Positions 50,474-58,089 of a stretch of 64,000 bases of DNA are shown here, piece by piece. The stretch covers positions 5,165-69,164 of the forward strand of contig CAAGPV010000050.1 in the NCBI GenBank assembly GCA_900771975.1. Direction: 5' to 3'. The DNA comes from an uncultured Prevotella sp. GTDB lineage: Bacteria; Bacteroidota; Bacteroidia; Bacteroidales; Bacteroidaceae. Numbering within the stretch: position 1 is the stretch's first letter; each line of letters starts with the position of its first letter. A program made the position numbers and the translations under genes. The notes below the pieces were generated by a model, which saw nothing but the letters and a program-made list of their open reading frames with translations, searched no databases and had not been told where the DNA came from.

Positions 50474-52529
50474 GAGCGTTATAGAGAATTTGTGTCGAGC
50501 TATCTTGGCATTGGTCTTTATTTTCTCAGGATATGTAAAGGCCATAGACCCTTTAGGTACCCAATATAAAATAGAAGACTACCTGCAAGCACTTGGGATA
50601 GGACATTTGGTACCCAATTGGATAACGCTAACTGCCAGCATTTCCCTTTCTTCTTTTGAATTTTGTTTAGGCATCTTTTTGCTCTTTGCCATTCAGCGCA
50701 GATTGGTTTCAAAATTTACCGTTGCCTTTATGGCGGTGATGACTTTGATTTCTATTTGGCTGGCAGGATGGAATCCCATAAAAGACTGCGGTTGTTTTGG
50801 TGATGTAATACATCTGACCAATTTACAGACATTGGTAAAAAACATTGTTTTGTTGGTGTGCTCATGCATCGTTGCAGTTTGGCCGCTACGCATGAAGCGC
50901 TTCATTTCGAAAACCAATCAATGGATTGTTATCAATTTCACCATTTTGTTTATTGTAATCTCTGCCGGATGGAGTCTTTATATGCTCCCGCAATTTGATT
51001 TTCGCCCATATCATGTTGGTGCCAACATAAAAAAGGAAATGGAAATTCCGGCAGGAGCCAAGCAGCCGAAATTTGACACCACCTTCATTCTTGAGAAGAA
51101 TGGAGTGCGCAAAGAGTTCACGCTCGATAATTATCCCGACTCTACATGGACGTTCATCGATAGCAAAACCATTCAGGTAGAAGAAGGCTTTGTTCCGCCT
51201 ATTCACGATTTTTCTATCACAACCATTGATGGCGGAGAAGATATTACCCAACAGGTTCTTGACAACAAAGGATATACTTTCTTGTTGATTTCCCCATACA
51301 TTGAGCAAGCTGACGATAGCAGTTTTGGAGAAATCGATCATATCTATGAATACTGTCAAGACCACAACATCAAGTTTTATTGCCTAACGGCAAGCTTGGA
51401 CAAAGGCATTAACCATTGGAAAAGACTTACCGGAGCCGAATACCCATTCTGCACAACTGATGCCACCACCCTCAAAACCATCATTAGGAGTAATCCCGGA
51501 TTGGTATTGATAAAGGATGGTACCGTCATTCAGAAGTGGAGCCATAACAATCTGCCAAACTTTGATAACGCCAACGACAGGCAAGTCTTTTCTGGCAGCA
51601 CCTCACTGGCCACCATTAGTACCAGTCGGGAAATTGTAAAAATCTTGCTTTGGTTTATACTTCCATTGCTCGTCCTCACTTTAGCTGACAGGTTTTGGGC
51701 TTGGACACAATGGATAAAGAAGAAAGAACAGTCTAACAAATTATATCAACTTTTAAAAAGAAGAAAAATGAGAAAGAAAATTGTTGCAGGCAACTGGAAA
51801 ATGAACATGAACCTGCAAGACGGTGTGGCTCTTGCCAAAGAGATTAACGAGACTTTGAAAGCTGACAAACCCAACTGCGGTGTTATTGTCTGCACTCCTT
51901 TCATCCACTTGGCTTCTGTTGCCAACGTCCTCGACGCTGAAGTTGTAGGCTTGGGTGCAGAAAACTGCGCAGACAAGGAGAAAGGCGCTTTCACAGGCGA
52001 AGTTTCAGCCGAAATGGTTAAGAGCACTGGAGCGCAGTATGTTATCCTTGGCCACTCTGAGCGTCGCCAGTATTATGGAGAGACAGCAGAGATACTGAAA
52101 GAAAAAGTATTATTGGCTCTCAAGAATGGCTTGAAGGTCATCTTCTGCTGCGGTGAAACGCTTGAAGAGCGCGAAGCAAACAAACAGAACGAGGTTGTTA
52201 AAGCCGAACTCGACGGTTCAGTCTTCAACTTGAGCGCTGACGAGTGGAAGAACATCATCTTGGCCTATGAGCCTATTTGGGCTATCGGAACAGGAAAGAC
52301 CGCCACTTCAGACCAAGCAGAAGAAATGCTTGCATACATTCGTTCTATCGTTGCTGACAAATATGGTAAAGAGGCTGCCGAAGACACTACCATCCTCTAT
52401 GGTGGCAGTTGCAAGCCCAGCAACGCTGCAGAACTGTTTGCAAAGCCTGACATCGATGGTGGCTTGATTGGTGGCGCTTCTTTGAAGGCCGCTGACTTCA
52501 AGGGCATCATTGACGCCTGGAAGAAGTAA
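50460..52529 (+). CDS. tpiA: BT_3928-type DoxX/thioredoxin membrane protein fused in frame to triosephosphate isomerase
   Basis: One continuous 689-codon frame holds two proteins that are normally separate. Residues 1-436: four DoxX-like membrane helices (RAILALVFIFSGYVKAIDPL at the start), an extracytoplasmic thioredoxin-like domain (about 230-375) and a last helix near 395-415. Residues 437-689: a complete triosephosphate isomerase with KIVAGNWKMN, GHSERRQYYG, AYEPIWAIGTGKTA and GGSCKPSNAAELF, including catalytic Lys, His and Glu. No stop lies between them; the junction is A-rich (aaaaagaagaaaaATG). The start is GTG, immediately after an in-frame TAA and overlapping DUF1599. Either a membrane-tethered isomerase is made, or the enzyme is also made from its own ATG at 51768. 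Confidence 0.85.
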   Translation: MEKIKSVIENLCRAILALVFIFSGYVKAIDPLGTQYKIEDYLQALGIGHLVPNWITLTASISLSSFEFCLGIFLLFAIQRRLVSKFTVAFMAVMTLISIWLAGWNPIKDCGCFGDVIHLTNLQTLVKNIVLLVCSCIVAVWPLRMKRFISKTNQWIVINFTILFIVISAGWSLYMLPQFDFRPYHVGANIKKEMEIPAGAKQPKFDTTFILEKNGVRKEFTLDNYPDSTWTFIDSKTIQVEEGFVPPIHDFSITTIDGGEDITQQVLDNKGYTFLLISPYIEQADDSSFGEIDHIYEYCQDHNIKFYCLTASLDKGINHWKRLTGAEYPFCTTDATTLKTIIRSNPGLVLIKDGTVIQKWSHNNLPNFDNANDRQVFSGSTSLATISTSREIVKILLWFILPLLVLTLADRFWAWTQWIKKKEQSNKLYQLLKRRKMRKKIVAGNWKMNMNLQDGVALAKEINETLKADKPNCGVIVCTPFIHLASVANVLDAEVVGLGAENCADKEKGAFTGEVSAEMVKSTGAQYVILGHSERRQYYGETAEILKEKVLLALKNGLKVIFCCGETLEEREANKQNEVVKAELDGSVFNLSADEWKNIILAYEPIWAIGTGKTATSDQAEEMLAYIRSIVADKYGKEAAEDTTILYGGSCKPSNAAELFAKPDIDGGLIGGASLKAADFKGIIDAWKK
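51768..52529 (+). other. tpiA: Triosephosphate isomerase domain with its own likely start
   Basis: The ATG at 51768 (MRKKIVAGNWKMNMNLQDGV) gives a normal 253-aa enzyme, the usual family length, converting dihydroxyacetone phosphate and glyceraldehyde 3-phosphate. It is listed separately because independent initiation here would yield the ordinary soluble enzyme, whatever the fate of the longer frame. Codon use becomes noticeably more biased (highly expressed type) from this point than in the membrane part. Confidence 0.75.
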
Positions 52530-52538
52530 TTTCCATAA

Positions 52539-52596
52539 GCAAGACCAAGAAAGAGGGATGACCATCTATCCTTTCTTGGTCTTGCTTGCAATTTTT
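52539..52596 (+). terminator. Terminator after tpiA
   Basis: GCAAGACCAAGAAAG (52539-52553) pairs perfectly with CTTTCTTGGTCTTGC (52571-52585), followed by TTGCAATTTTT. A strong 15-bp stem 10 bases past the stop. Confidence 0.82.
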
Positions 52597-52628
52597 GGCA
52601 ACCAATTTCTTCAACAATTCATCACATT

Positions 52629-53252
52629 ATGAGACAGATTGTCATTCTATTTCTATTAACGCTATGCACATTCACCGCATACGGACAAGGAACCATTACA
52701 GTCAATCAAGGATCAGACATCGACGCTGTTGTCAATAGCAAGAAAACAACGCGCAACAAGACAGACAAAGACGCACCTGGACAACAAGAGGCTAAAACGC
52801 CAACAAAGCCCAACACGTCAAGTCCTCATAAGAGTGTTGAAATTGAGCACCATGCCGCTCCTGAAGCAACGGCAACGCATGTCACCCGCACCAAACTTGT
52901 AAAGCGAAGAGTGTTGGTCAAGAAAGAACCTTGGGAAGATGACGCAATGGGCCGCAAACCTATTGGCCACATACGCACAAAGGGAAAGGGATTTCGCATT
53001 CAAGTCTATTCCGGCGGAAACACACGCAAAGCCCGTCAGGAAGCTGAACGCGTAGGACAAAAGATAAAGGTTGCCATGCCCGACCAACCAGTTTACGTTC
53101 ACTTCTACACACCTCGTTGGGGGTGTCGTATCGGCAATTTCACCAACTATAAAGATGCCCAAAAAGTACTTGCCAAAGTACGTAAATTAGGCTATAAGAA
53201 TGCCGTCATCCTACGAGGTATAGTTGCCGTCAACAAACCTATATACGAATAG
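52629..53252 (+). CDS. Secreted SPOR-domain protein
   Basis: A 207-aa exported protein: signal peptide (about 1-19, ending AYGQ), a low-complexity basic/Pro-Thr linker (KTTRNKTDKDAPGQQEAKTP to about 90), and a C-terminal SPOR domain (about 125-200: FRIQVYSGGNTRKARQEAER, VYVHFYTPRWGCRIGNFTNY, AQKVLAKVRKLGYKNAVILR). SPOR domains bind denuded peptidoglycan at division sites. It is followed 6 bases later by folE. Confidence 0.9.
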   Translation: MRQIVILFLLTLCTFTAYGQGTITVNQGSDIDAVVNSKKTTRNKTDKDAPGQQEAKTPTKPNTSSPHKSVEIEHHAAPEATATHVTRTKLVKRRVLVKKEPWEDDAMGRKPIGHIRTKGKGFRIQVYSGGNTRKARQEAERVGQKIKVAMPDQPVYVHFYTPRWGCRIGNFTNYKDAQKVLAKVRKLGYKNAVILRGIVAVNKPIYE

Positions 53253-53258
53253 ATTACA

Positions 53259-53852
53259 ATGAATCCAGAAACAGATTTCCGTGAAGGACTGGATCAACTT
53301 TCTGTCCACTACAAAGAAATACTTACCTTACTGGGCGAAGACCCTGAACGTGAAGGTCTTCAAAAGACACCTCTACGGGTTGCCAAAGCTATGCAAATAC
53401 TCACACGTGGCTATTATCAAGACCCCAAAAAGGTGTTAACGGATGCCTTGTTCGCCGAGAAATACAACCAAATGGTGATTGTTAAAGACATCGATTTCTT
53501 CTCGTTATGCGAACATCACATGCTTCCTTTCTACGGAAAAGCTCACATTGCATACATTCCCAATGGCTTCATCACAGGGTTAAGCAAGATTGCACGCGTT
53601 GTTGATATTTTCAGCCATCGTCTACAAGTGCAGGAACGTCTCACGCAACAAATAAAGGACTGCATTCAAGACACTTTAAAACCTATGGGTGTAATGGTTG
53701 TCATTGAAGCCAAACACATGTGTATGCAGATGCGTGGCGTTGAGAAACAGAACTCCATAACTACCACCAGCGACTTTAGCGGAGCTTTCAATCAGGCTAA
53801 AACCCGACAGGAGTTTATGAACTTACTCCGTGGAGAATCGAAACGACTATGA
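53259..53852 (+). CDS. folE: GTP cyclohydrolase I
   Basis: Zinc enzyme opening GTP to dihydroneopterin triphosphate, first step of folate (and possibly queuosine) synthesis. The 197-aa protein has EDPEREGLQKTPLRVAKAMQ near 27-46, the zinc ligands in FFSLCEHHMLPFYGKAHIAY near 80-99, GLSKIARVVDIFSHRLQVQE near 108-127, and the last zinc cysteine in IEAKHMCMQMRGVEKQNS. It may be cotranscribed with the SPOR gene. Confidence 0.96.
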   Translation: MNPETDFREGLDQLSVHYKEILTLLGEDPEREGLQKTPLRVAKAMQILTRGYYQDPKKVLTDALFAEKYNQMVIVKDIDFFSLCEHHMLPFYGKAHIAYIPNGFITGLSKIARVVDIFSHRLQVQERLTQQIKDCIQDTLKPMGVMVVIEAKHMCMQMRGVEKQNSITTTSDFSGAFNQAKTRQEFMNLLRGESKRL

Positions 53853-53937
53853 TTCACCCCATACAATAAATATTCACCACAATATTGCAATACAACAAAA
53901 AGAATATTAAGAACATCACTATAGTAACTATTGAATT

Positions 53938-54516
53938 ATGAAAAAAATCAGCTTTTTACTACTATCAGGTTTGATAACATTGTGTTTTACTTCTTGCCTC
54001 GACGACAATGATTATACAGGTCCAAGCAATGAAGACTATATAACTGCAGCAAAAAAAATGCAGGGTTCTTATCAAGGCTCACTTGAAATCGTTGCAGATA
54101 CGACTATTCTTGAAACAAGACCTAATCAGGTATGGAAACTGGATAGCACTTTTGTAACCAAGGATGTACCTGTTTGCGAAATAGCTAAGCAGCTACAAAA
54201 CAACCCTACCGACTCAGCCGAAATTGCAAAGTTTGAACCCCAACACATCTATGCCTCTTTGTCTTTTGTCACTATACAATCAGCAGGATACGTATACTAT
54301 ATTGCCCCTCAAACCAAAACCATAAAGGTGACAAACCAAGAAAACAAGGAAGATGTCTATAACATACAGTTTAGCACTTCGGTCGGCAACTACGTCCTGC
54401 TCACAGGAACGATGAAATACTATTTGGAGGTAGCAAAAATCACCAAAAACGGCTATACCATAAATGGATTAAAGACCATTCCTCGCTTCCAATACACATC
54501 TTCCATACATTATTAA
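53938..54516 (+). CDS. Lipoprotein of unknown function (DUF4840-like)
   Basis: A 192-aa lipoprotein: signal ends at FTSCLDDNDYTG (lipobox Cys near 20, with acidic residues after it typical of surface-exposed Bacteroidota lipoproteins). The mature part reads AAKKMQGSYQGSLEIVADTT and, after a beta-rich body, ends YTINGLKTIPRFQYTSSIHY. The YQGSL-type start resembles DUF4840 proteins, a weak memory match. It lies 3 bases ahead of exonuclease III. Confidence 0.7.
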   Translation: MKKISFLLLSGLITLCFTSCLDDNDYTGPSNEDYITAAKKMQGSYQGSLEIVADTTILETRPNQVWKLDSTFVTKDVPVCEIAKQLQNNPTDSAEIAKFEPQHIYASLSFVTIQSAGYVYYIAPQTKTIKVTNQENKEDVYNIQFSTSVGNYVLLTGTMKYYLEVAKITKNGYTINGLKTIPRFQYTSSIHY

Positions 54517-54519
54517 TAG

Positions 54520-55278
54520 ATGAACCTGAAATTTATCAGCTGGAACGTAAATGGCCTTCGGGCGTGTGTAGGCAAAGGGTTTGCCGAATCCTTTAAGGCG
54601 TTGGGAGCAGACTTTTTTTGCTTGCAAGAGACAAAAATGCAAGCAGGGCAATTGGACTTGGAGTTTGACGGCTATGAATCTTATTGGAACTATGCCGAGA
54701 AAAAAGGTTATTCGGGTACTGCTATCTTTACAAAGCATCACCCAGTAAGCGTGACCTACGGCATAGGGATTGACGAGCACGACCATGAAGGACGTGTCAT
54801 CACACTCGAAATGGACCACTTCTTTTTAGTAACGGTCTATACACCCAATTCGCAAGACGGGCTAAGAAGGCTCGACTATCGCATGAAATGGGAAGAGGAC
54901 TTTCAGACATTCCTCCAGCAACTCGACCAAAGAAAGCCCGTAATAGTTTGTGGAGACATGAATGTTGCCCATCAAGAGATTGACTTAAAGAATCCTAAAA
55001 CAAACAGAAAGAATGCAGGATTCACCGATGAAGAACGAAACAAGTTTTCTGCACTTCTCAATAAAGGTTTTCTTGACACTTTCCGTATATGCCATCCTGA
55101 AGAAGTGACCTATTCGTGGTGGTCATACCGCTTTCATGCACGCGAGAAAAATGCAGGATGGCGTATCGACTACTTTGTCATTTCCCAACGGCTACAGGAG
55201 CTTATGACGGATGCAAAAATCCACACCGAAGTTATGGGAAGCGACCATTGTCCTGTCGAATTAGACTTGAATATTTAG
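54520..55278 (+). CDS. xth: Exodeoxyribonuclease III (AP endonuclease)
   Basis: DNA repair nuclease of the EEP superfamily, 252 aa, cytoplasmic. Motifs in order: FISWNVNGLRACVGKGF (residues 4-20), FCLQETKMQAGQLD near 33-46, YSGTAIFTKHHPV, GDMNVAHQEIDLKNPKTNRK near 145-164, GFTDEERNKFSALLNKGFLD, TYSWWSYRFHAREKNAGWRI, and GSDHCPVELDL at the end. These match the ExoA/Xth subfamily. It is the end of the transcript; a palindromic element follows. Confidence 0.95.
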   Translation: MNLKFISWNVNGLRACVGKGFAESFKALGADFFCLQETKMQAGQLDLEFDGYESYWNYAEKKGYSGTAIFTKHHPVSVTYGIGIDEHDHEGRVITLEMDHFFLVTVYTPNSQDGLRRLDYRMKWEEDFQTFLQQLDQRKPVIVCGDMNVAHQEIDLKNPKTNRKNAGFTDEERNKFSALLNKGFLDTFRICHPEEVTYSWWSYRFHAREKNAGWRIDYFVISQRLQELMTDAKIHTEVMGSDHCPVELDLNI

Positions 55279-55322
55279 CCAAACACAACTTTCTGAAAAT
55301 CTGCAGTTTGTGTATTGCGTTA

Positions 55323-55382
55323 CAAAAGCGGCCTTTTTAGCTCGTAAAACCCATGGTTTTAGCTTCTAAAAAGGCTGCTTTT
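55323..55382. repeat. Intergenic palindromic element, copy C
   Basis: Near-perfect 60-base hairpin between convergent genes: AAAAGCGGCCTTTTTAGC on the left, GGTTTTAGCTTCTAAAAA and GGCTGCTTTT on the right, around CATG. It shares TTTTAGCTTCTAAAA with copy B and AAAGC(A/G)GCCTTTT with copy A. A further ACAGTGTAAAA module follows to about 55393. Confidence 0.68.
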
Positions 55383-55430
55383 ACAGTGTAAAACGTACGC
55401 TACGGCAAATGATAACACCTTTGTCTTACT

Positions 55431-56597
55431 TTATCTTTCCAACCGAAAGACAATTGGCTGTATCACCCGCGAGCGTACAGTCTGCCCATTTAACTTGGCT
55501 GGCTTCCACCTTGGCATTCCACGAAGTAAGCGTATAGCCTCTCTGTCAAGAGCCGGAGAAACTTGGCGAAGTACAGTAAAGTTGGTTAAACGCCCATCCG
55601 GTTCCACGACAAACGATGTTACCACACGCCCACCTGTAGCTGTTTCCGTTTCTTCCGAAGGCCATTGCATATTGTTTCTAAAATAAGAATAAAGAGCGTT
55701 TTTCCCTTCAGAAAAAGCTGCTATTGTGTCGACTACGTCATATACCGGTGATGCTGATGACGTGATGTCAAACAAACTGTCGGGCAATGGACCAGCAATT
55801 GCTTCCACCCGTTTAGGAGATTTGGTTTTTCCTGTCAGCCATTTTTCAAACTTTCGACTGAGCATCGAATAAGCACTTAAATTATAGATCGATTCAAAAG
55901 AGAAGTTATTGTGAGAGCTGTCGCCGCCTAATCCAAAGACCATTTGAGATCCCAGCAGGGCAAAATCCTTGGGAATGGTACGCAAATCTATTTTTTGCAT
56001 ATCTTCATCCTGACATACTGCATGTTCGGCAAGGTTGTTTTCAAAAAGCATACGAGGATAACTGTCATACACTCCCCATAGGTTATCTTTATTGAAAACA
56101 AAGTCTTGGGAAAAAATTTGCCGGTTACGCAAATCAAAAGTGAAATAACGCTGGTCAGAACGAACAGACTTCCCCTCACCTGTTGTTTCTGAAACGGTTG
56201 CGAGGAAAGAGATATAAAGGCCTTTTTCTTGCCATAATATGGCAGAAGTACATGTAAGATAATGGCGGGAACAGGCTTCGTCTGTTGGCATTTTCAAGAT
56301 GGAGTTCCCCGTCATGTGGTGCAACTTCTCCAAAGCCTCCCTCAAAGAAGAGGAAGATTGCCCAAAAAGAATAGAAGACAAATAGGCTTGCAATTCCGGC
56401 ATCTGGTCCCCAGCCAATTCCTGCGGCCACTCCAAACTGAGCGAAACCACCCAAAGATCCTGTCCATTTTGTGCCAACCATTTGTCGTTGAGATACTTAA
56501 CCCGGTTACGATTGGACATTTCAACCGGCTGAGCCATCATGGAAACCACTGCCAATAATACAAAAGCAATGGTAAAAAAACGCTTTGTTTGCATCAT
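55431..56597 (-). CDS. Protein with a TonB-type C-terminal domain
   Basis: A 388-aa exported protein. The signal peptide is MMQTKRFFTIAFVLLAVVSM (then MAQ); I start at 56597, though ATGs at 56618 and 56594 are also in frame. The body (about 30-280) resembles stand-alone DUF3298-like sequences with HYLTCTSAILWQEKGLYISF and YFTFDLRNRQIFSQDFVF. The last 90 residues are a TonB C-terminal domain: VVTSFVVEPDGRLTNFTVLR, SPALDREAIRLLRGMPRWKP and the closing RSRVIQPIVFRLER. No N-terminal TonB-type membrane anchor or Pro-rich spacer is present, so it is not a classical TonB. Confidence 0.8.
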   Translation of the reverse strand: MMQTKRFFTIAFVLLAVVSMMAQPVEMSNRNRVKYLNDKWLAQNGQDLWVVSLSLEWPQELAGDQMPELQAYLSSILFGQSSSSLREALEKLHHMTGNSILKMPTDEACSRHYLTCTSAILWQEKGLYISFLATVSETTGEGKSVRSDQRYFTFDLRNRQIFSQDFVFNKDNLWGVYDSYPRMLFENNLAEHAVCQDEDMQKIDLRTIPKDFALLGSQMVFGLGGDSSHNNFSFESIYNLSAYSMLSRKFEKWLTGKTKSPKRVEAIAGPLPDSLFDITSSASPVYDVVDTIAAFSEGKNALYSYFRNNMQWPSEETETATGGRVVTSFVVEPDGRLTNFTVLRQVSPALDREAIRLLRGMPRWKPAKLNGQTVRSRVIQPIVFRLER

Positions 56598-56657
56598 TCT
56601 CATTTCTGTTGTCTGCACCTCTACTTGATTTCTACAAGCAAAATGGCTCTCCGCCTT

Positions 56658-57152
56658 CTATTGTACACTTGGTGCCTCCATTTGCTGTACTTTAGGAGCC
56701 TCCATTTGCTCCACCTTCGGAGTAATGGTTTTGGAGGAAGAGGAAACGTTGGCATCTGGAGTTCCAGAAAATCCTGTAGCTGCCTTTATGTCTTGTTCGG
56801 TGGCAGCTGCTGCTTCAACAGGAGGAGCTGACTTTTGTACGACACCCGGCTTCACCTCTTCCTTCGGCATCTTGGAGTCCTCACCTGCCTTTGCCTGAAT
56901 ATGCTTTAAATTCGGCCACAAGTAATCTCCTATCACATCCAAAGTGTCTAACTGGGCATTACGCTCTTCCTCTGCACGCTTTTGGTCTTCATCCGAAAGT
57001 TGACTGTTGTCATCTTCGCGAACAACAAAATTATAAAGGATGGCAAAAAGGAACAATAACAATAAGCCATAAAGAACTTTAAACATCCATGTATGGGTAA
57101 AACCTTTATGTTTGGGGTCTACTTTATCTTTTATTTTCTTCTTTAATTCCAT
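56658..57152 (-). CDS. Single-pass membrane protein, low-complexity tail
   Basis: A 164-aa protein from the ATG at 57152, 21 bases downstream of the predicted transcription start; the upstream ATG at 57182 lies inside the promoter and is excluded. It has a basic cytoplasmic N-terminus (MELKKKIKDKVDPKHKGF), one hydrophobic helix near 27-47 (VLYGLLLLFLFAILYNFVV), then an acidic, coiled-coil-like stretch (LSDEDQKRAEEERNAQLDTL) and a tail with the repeat M-E-A-P-x-V-Q. Family not recognised. Next gene downstream is the TonB-C-domain protein. Confidence 0.7.
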   Translation of the reverse strand: MELKKKIKDKVDPKHKGFTHTWMFKVLYGLLLLFLFAILYNFVVREDDNSQLSDEDQKRAEEERNAQLDTLDVIGDYLWPNLKHIQAKAGEDSKMPKEEVKPGVVQKSAPPVEAAAATEQDIKAATGFSGTPDANVSSSSKTITPKVEQMEAPKVQQMEAPSVQ

Positions 57153-57179
57153 GCTATATATTTGTTTTTTAATGTTTTG

Positions 57180-57210
57180 CAAAGATACTGTAAGTTATGA
57201 TATGTGCAAA
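57180..57210 (-). promoter_or_regulatory. Promoter of the single-pass membrane protein gene
   Basis: Minus strand: TTTG at 57210-57207, 19-base spacer, TATCTTTG at 57187-57180. An exact consensus pair; it decides the start at 57152. Confidence 0.85.
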
Positions 57211-57266
57211 ATAAAAGTTCCTTTATTTTCGTCGGGAATAGCAGCAAACATTCGAGTTTAGAACAC

Positions 57267-58004
57267 TTAACGATGGTGAGTGCTACATTTTAGCCAACCA
57301 AGAACTTGAAGAAGACTACTGCGCGACAACTGACCTGGATTAGTACCTGGCATTCCTTCAGGAACCTCCATACCAAATTGAGCGTAAAAGCGCTTCCAAT
57401 AAGGCAAAGTTACGCCATTCTGGTCATGAAATGACATGGGAATAGATTCAAAAATCGGACTTCCTAAATTGTCTACAAACGTTTTTTGAACAAGTTCAGA
57501 ACAATAGATAGCCTGATTGTCTGGCAAATACAAAGAATCGTAAGGGGCTGAAATGTGCGTAAATAGACATTTTGTTTTATCTGCATCAAACGTTTTTGAA
57601 GCCACGCGGGCAACCAGCAGTTCCGGAAGTAATGAACGTTGCGGAGTATTGGCAGCTATGAAAGAAGCCAATGGGGTGCAGACAACCCCTCGGTGGGGTA
57701 TTGCCTCGTAAACAACTACTCCACAACTATCCCTACAAACTATTCCCACATGATCTATGGGAAGATTTGCAACCCCTATGGTAGACGCTGTAATGGCATT
57801 ACCCGACCTGTTTACGACAAAAAGCAAATCACAGGAAAGAAGTTGGTCTTCTGCTATGCTATCATTCGGAATGCTGCTTTCATACACTCTTCCTGTCCCT
57901 TTCTTCTTGTTCAAAAACATTGAACTTGACTGTGCCAAAAGAGACAACGCAACACAGAAAAGAACCAACAACAAACAAGAACGAATCGGCTGATGTTTTA
58001 CCAT
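57267..58004 (-). CDS. Secreted YiiX/NlpC-P60-like cysteine hydrolase
   Basis: A 245-aa exported protein from the ATG at 58004 (MVKHQPIRSCLLLVLFCVAL, signal ending LLAQ). The permuted NlpC/P60 fold of YiiX/YebB proteins is visible: CDLLFVVNRSGNAITAS, the catalytic-type His in LPIDHVGIVCRDSCGVVVYE near 80-99, and the Cys in AIYCSELVQKTFVDNLG near 167-183. Such enzymes act on peptidoglycan or lipid-linked amides; substrate is unknown. Its -7 box (TACCTTTG, 58017-58010) is 5 bases ahead of the ATG, so the transcript is near leaderless. Confidence 0.82.
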   Translation of the reverse strand: MVKHQPIRSCLLLVLFCVALSLLAQSSSMFLNKKKGTGRVYESSIPNDSIAEDQLLSCDLLFVVNRSGNAITASTIGVANLPIDHVGIVCRDSCGVVVYEAIPHRGVVCTPLASFIAANTPQRSLLPELLVARVASKTFDADKTKCLFTHISAPYDSLYLPDNQAIYCSELVQKTFVDNLGSPIFESIPMSFHDQNGVTLPYWKRFYAQFGMEVPEGMPGTNPGQLSRSSLLQVLGWLKCSTHHR

Positions 58005-58025
58005 AAAGGCAAAGGTAACAAAAAA

Positions 58026-58056
58026 ATTGGAATTAATAATTATCTTCGTACCTTTG
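58026..58056 (+). promoter_or_regulatory. Promoter of the beta-helix protein gene
   Basis: ATTG at 58026-58029, 19-base spacer, TACCTTTG at 58049-58056, about 33 bases ahead of the ATG. It is divergent from the hydrolase promoter next to it. Confidence 0.7.
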
Positions 58057-58089
58057 CACACCAACAACTATCTTTATTAAATAAATAAA

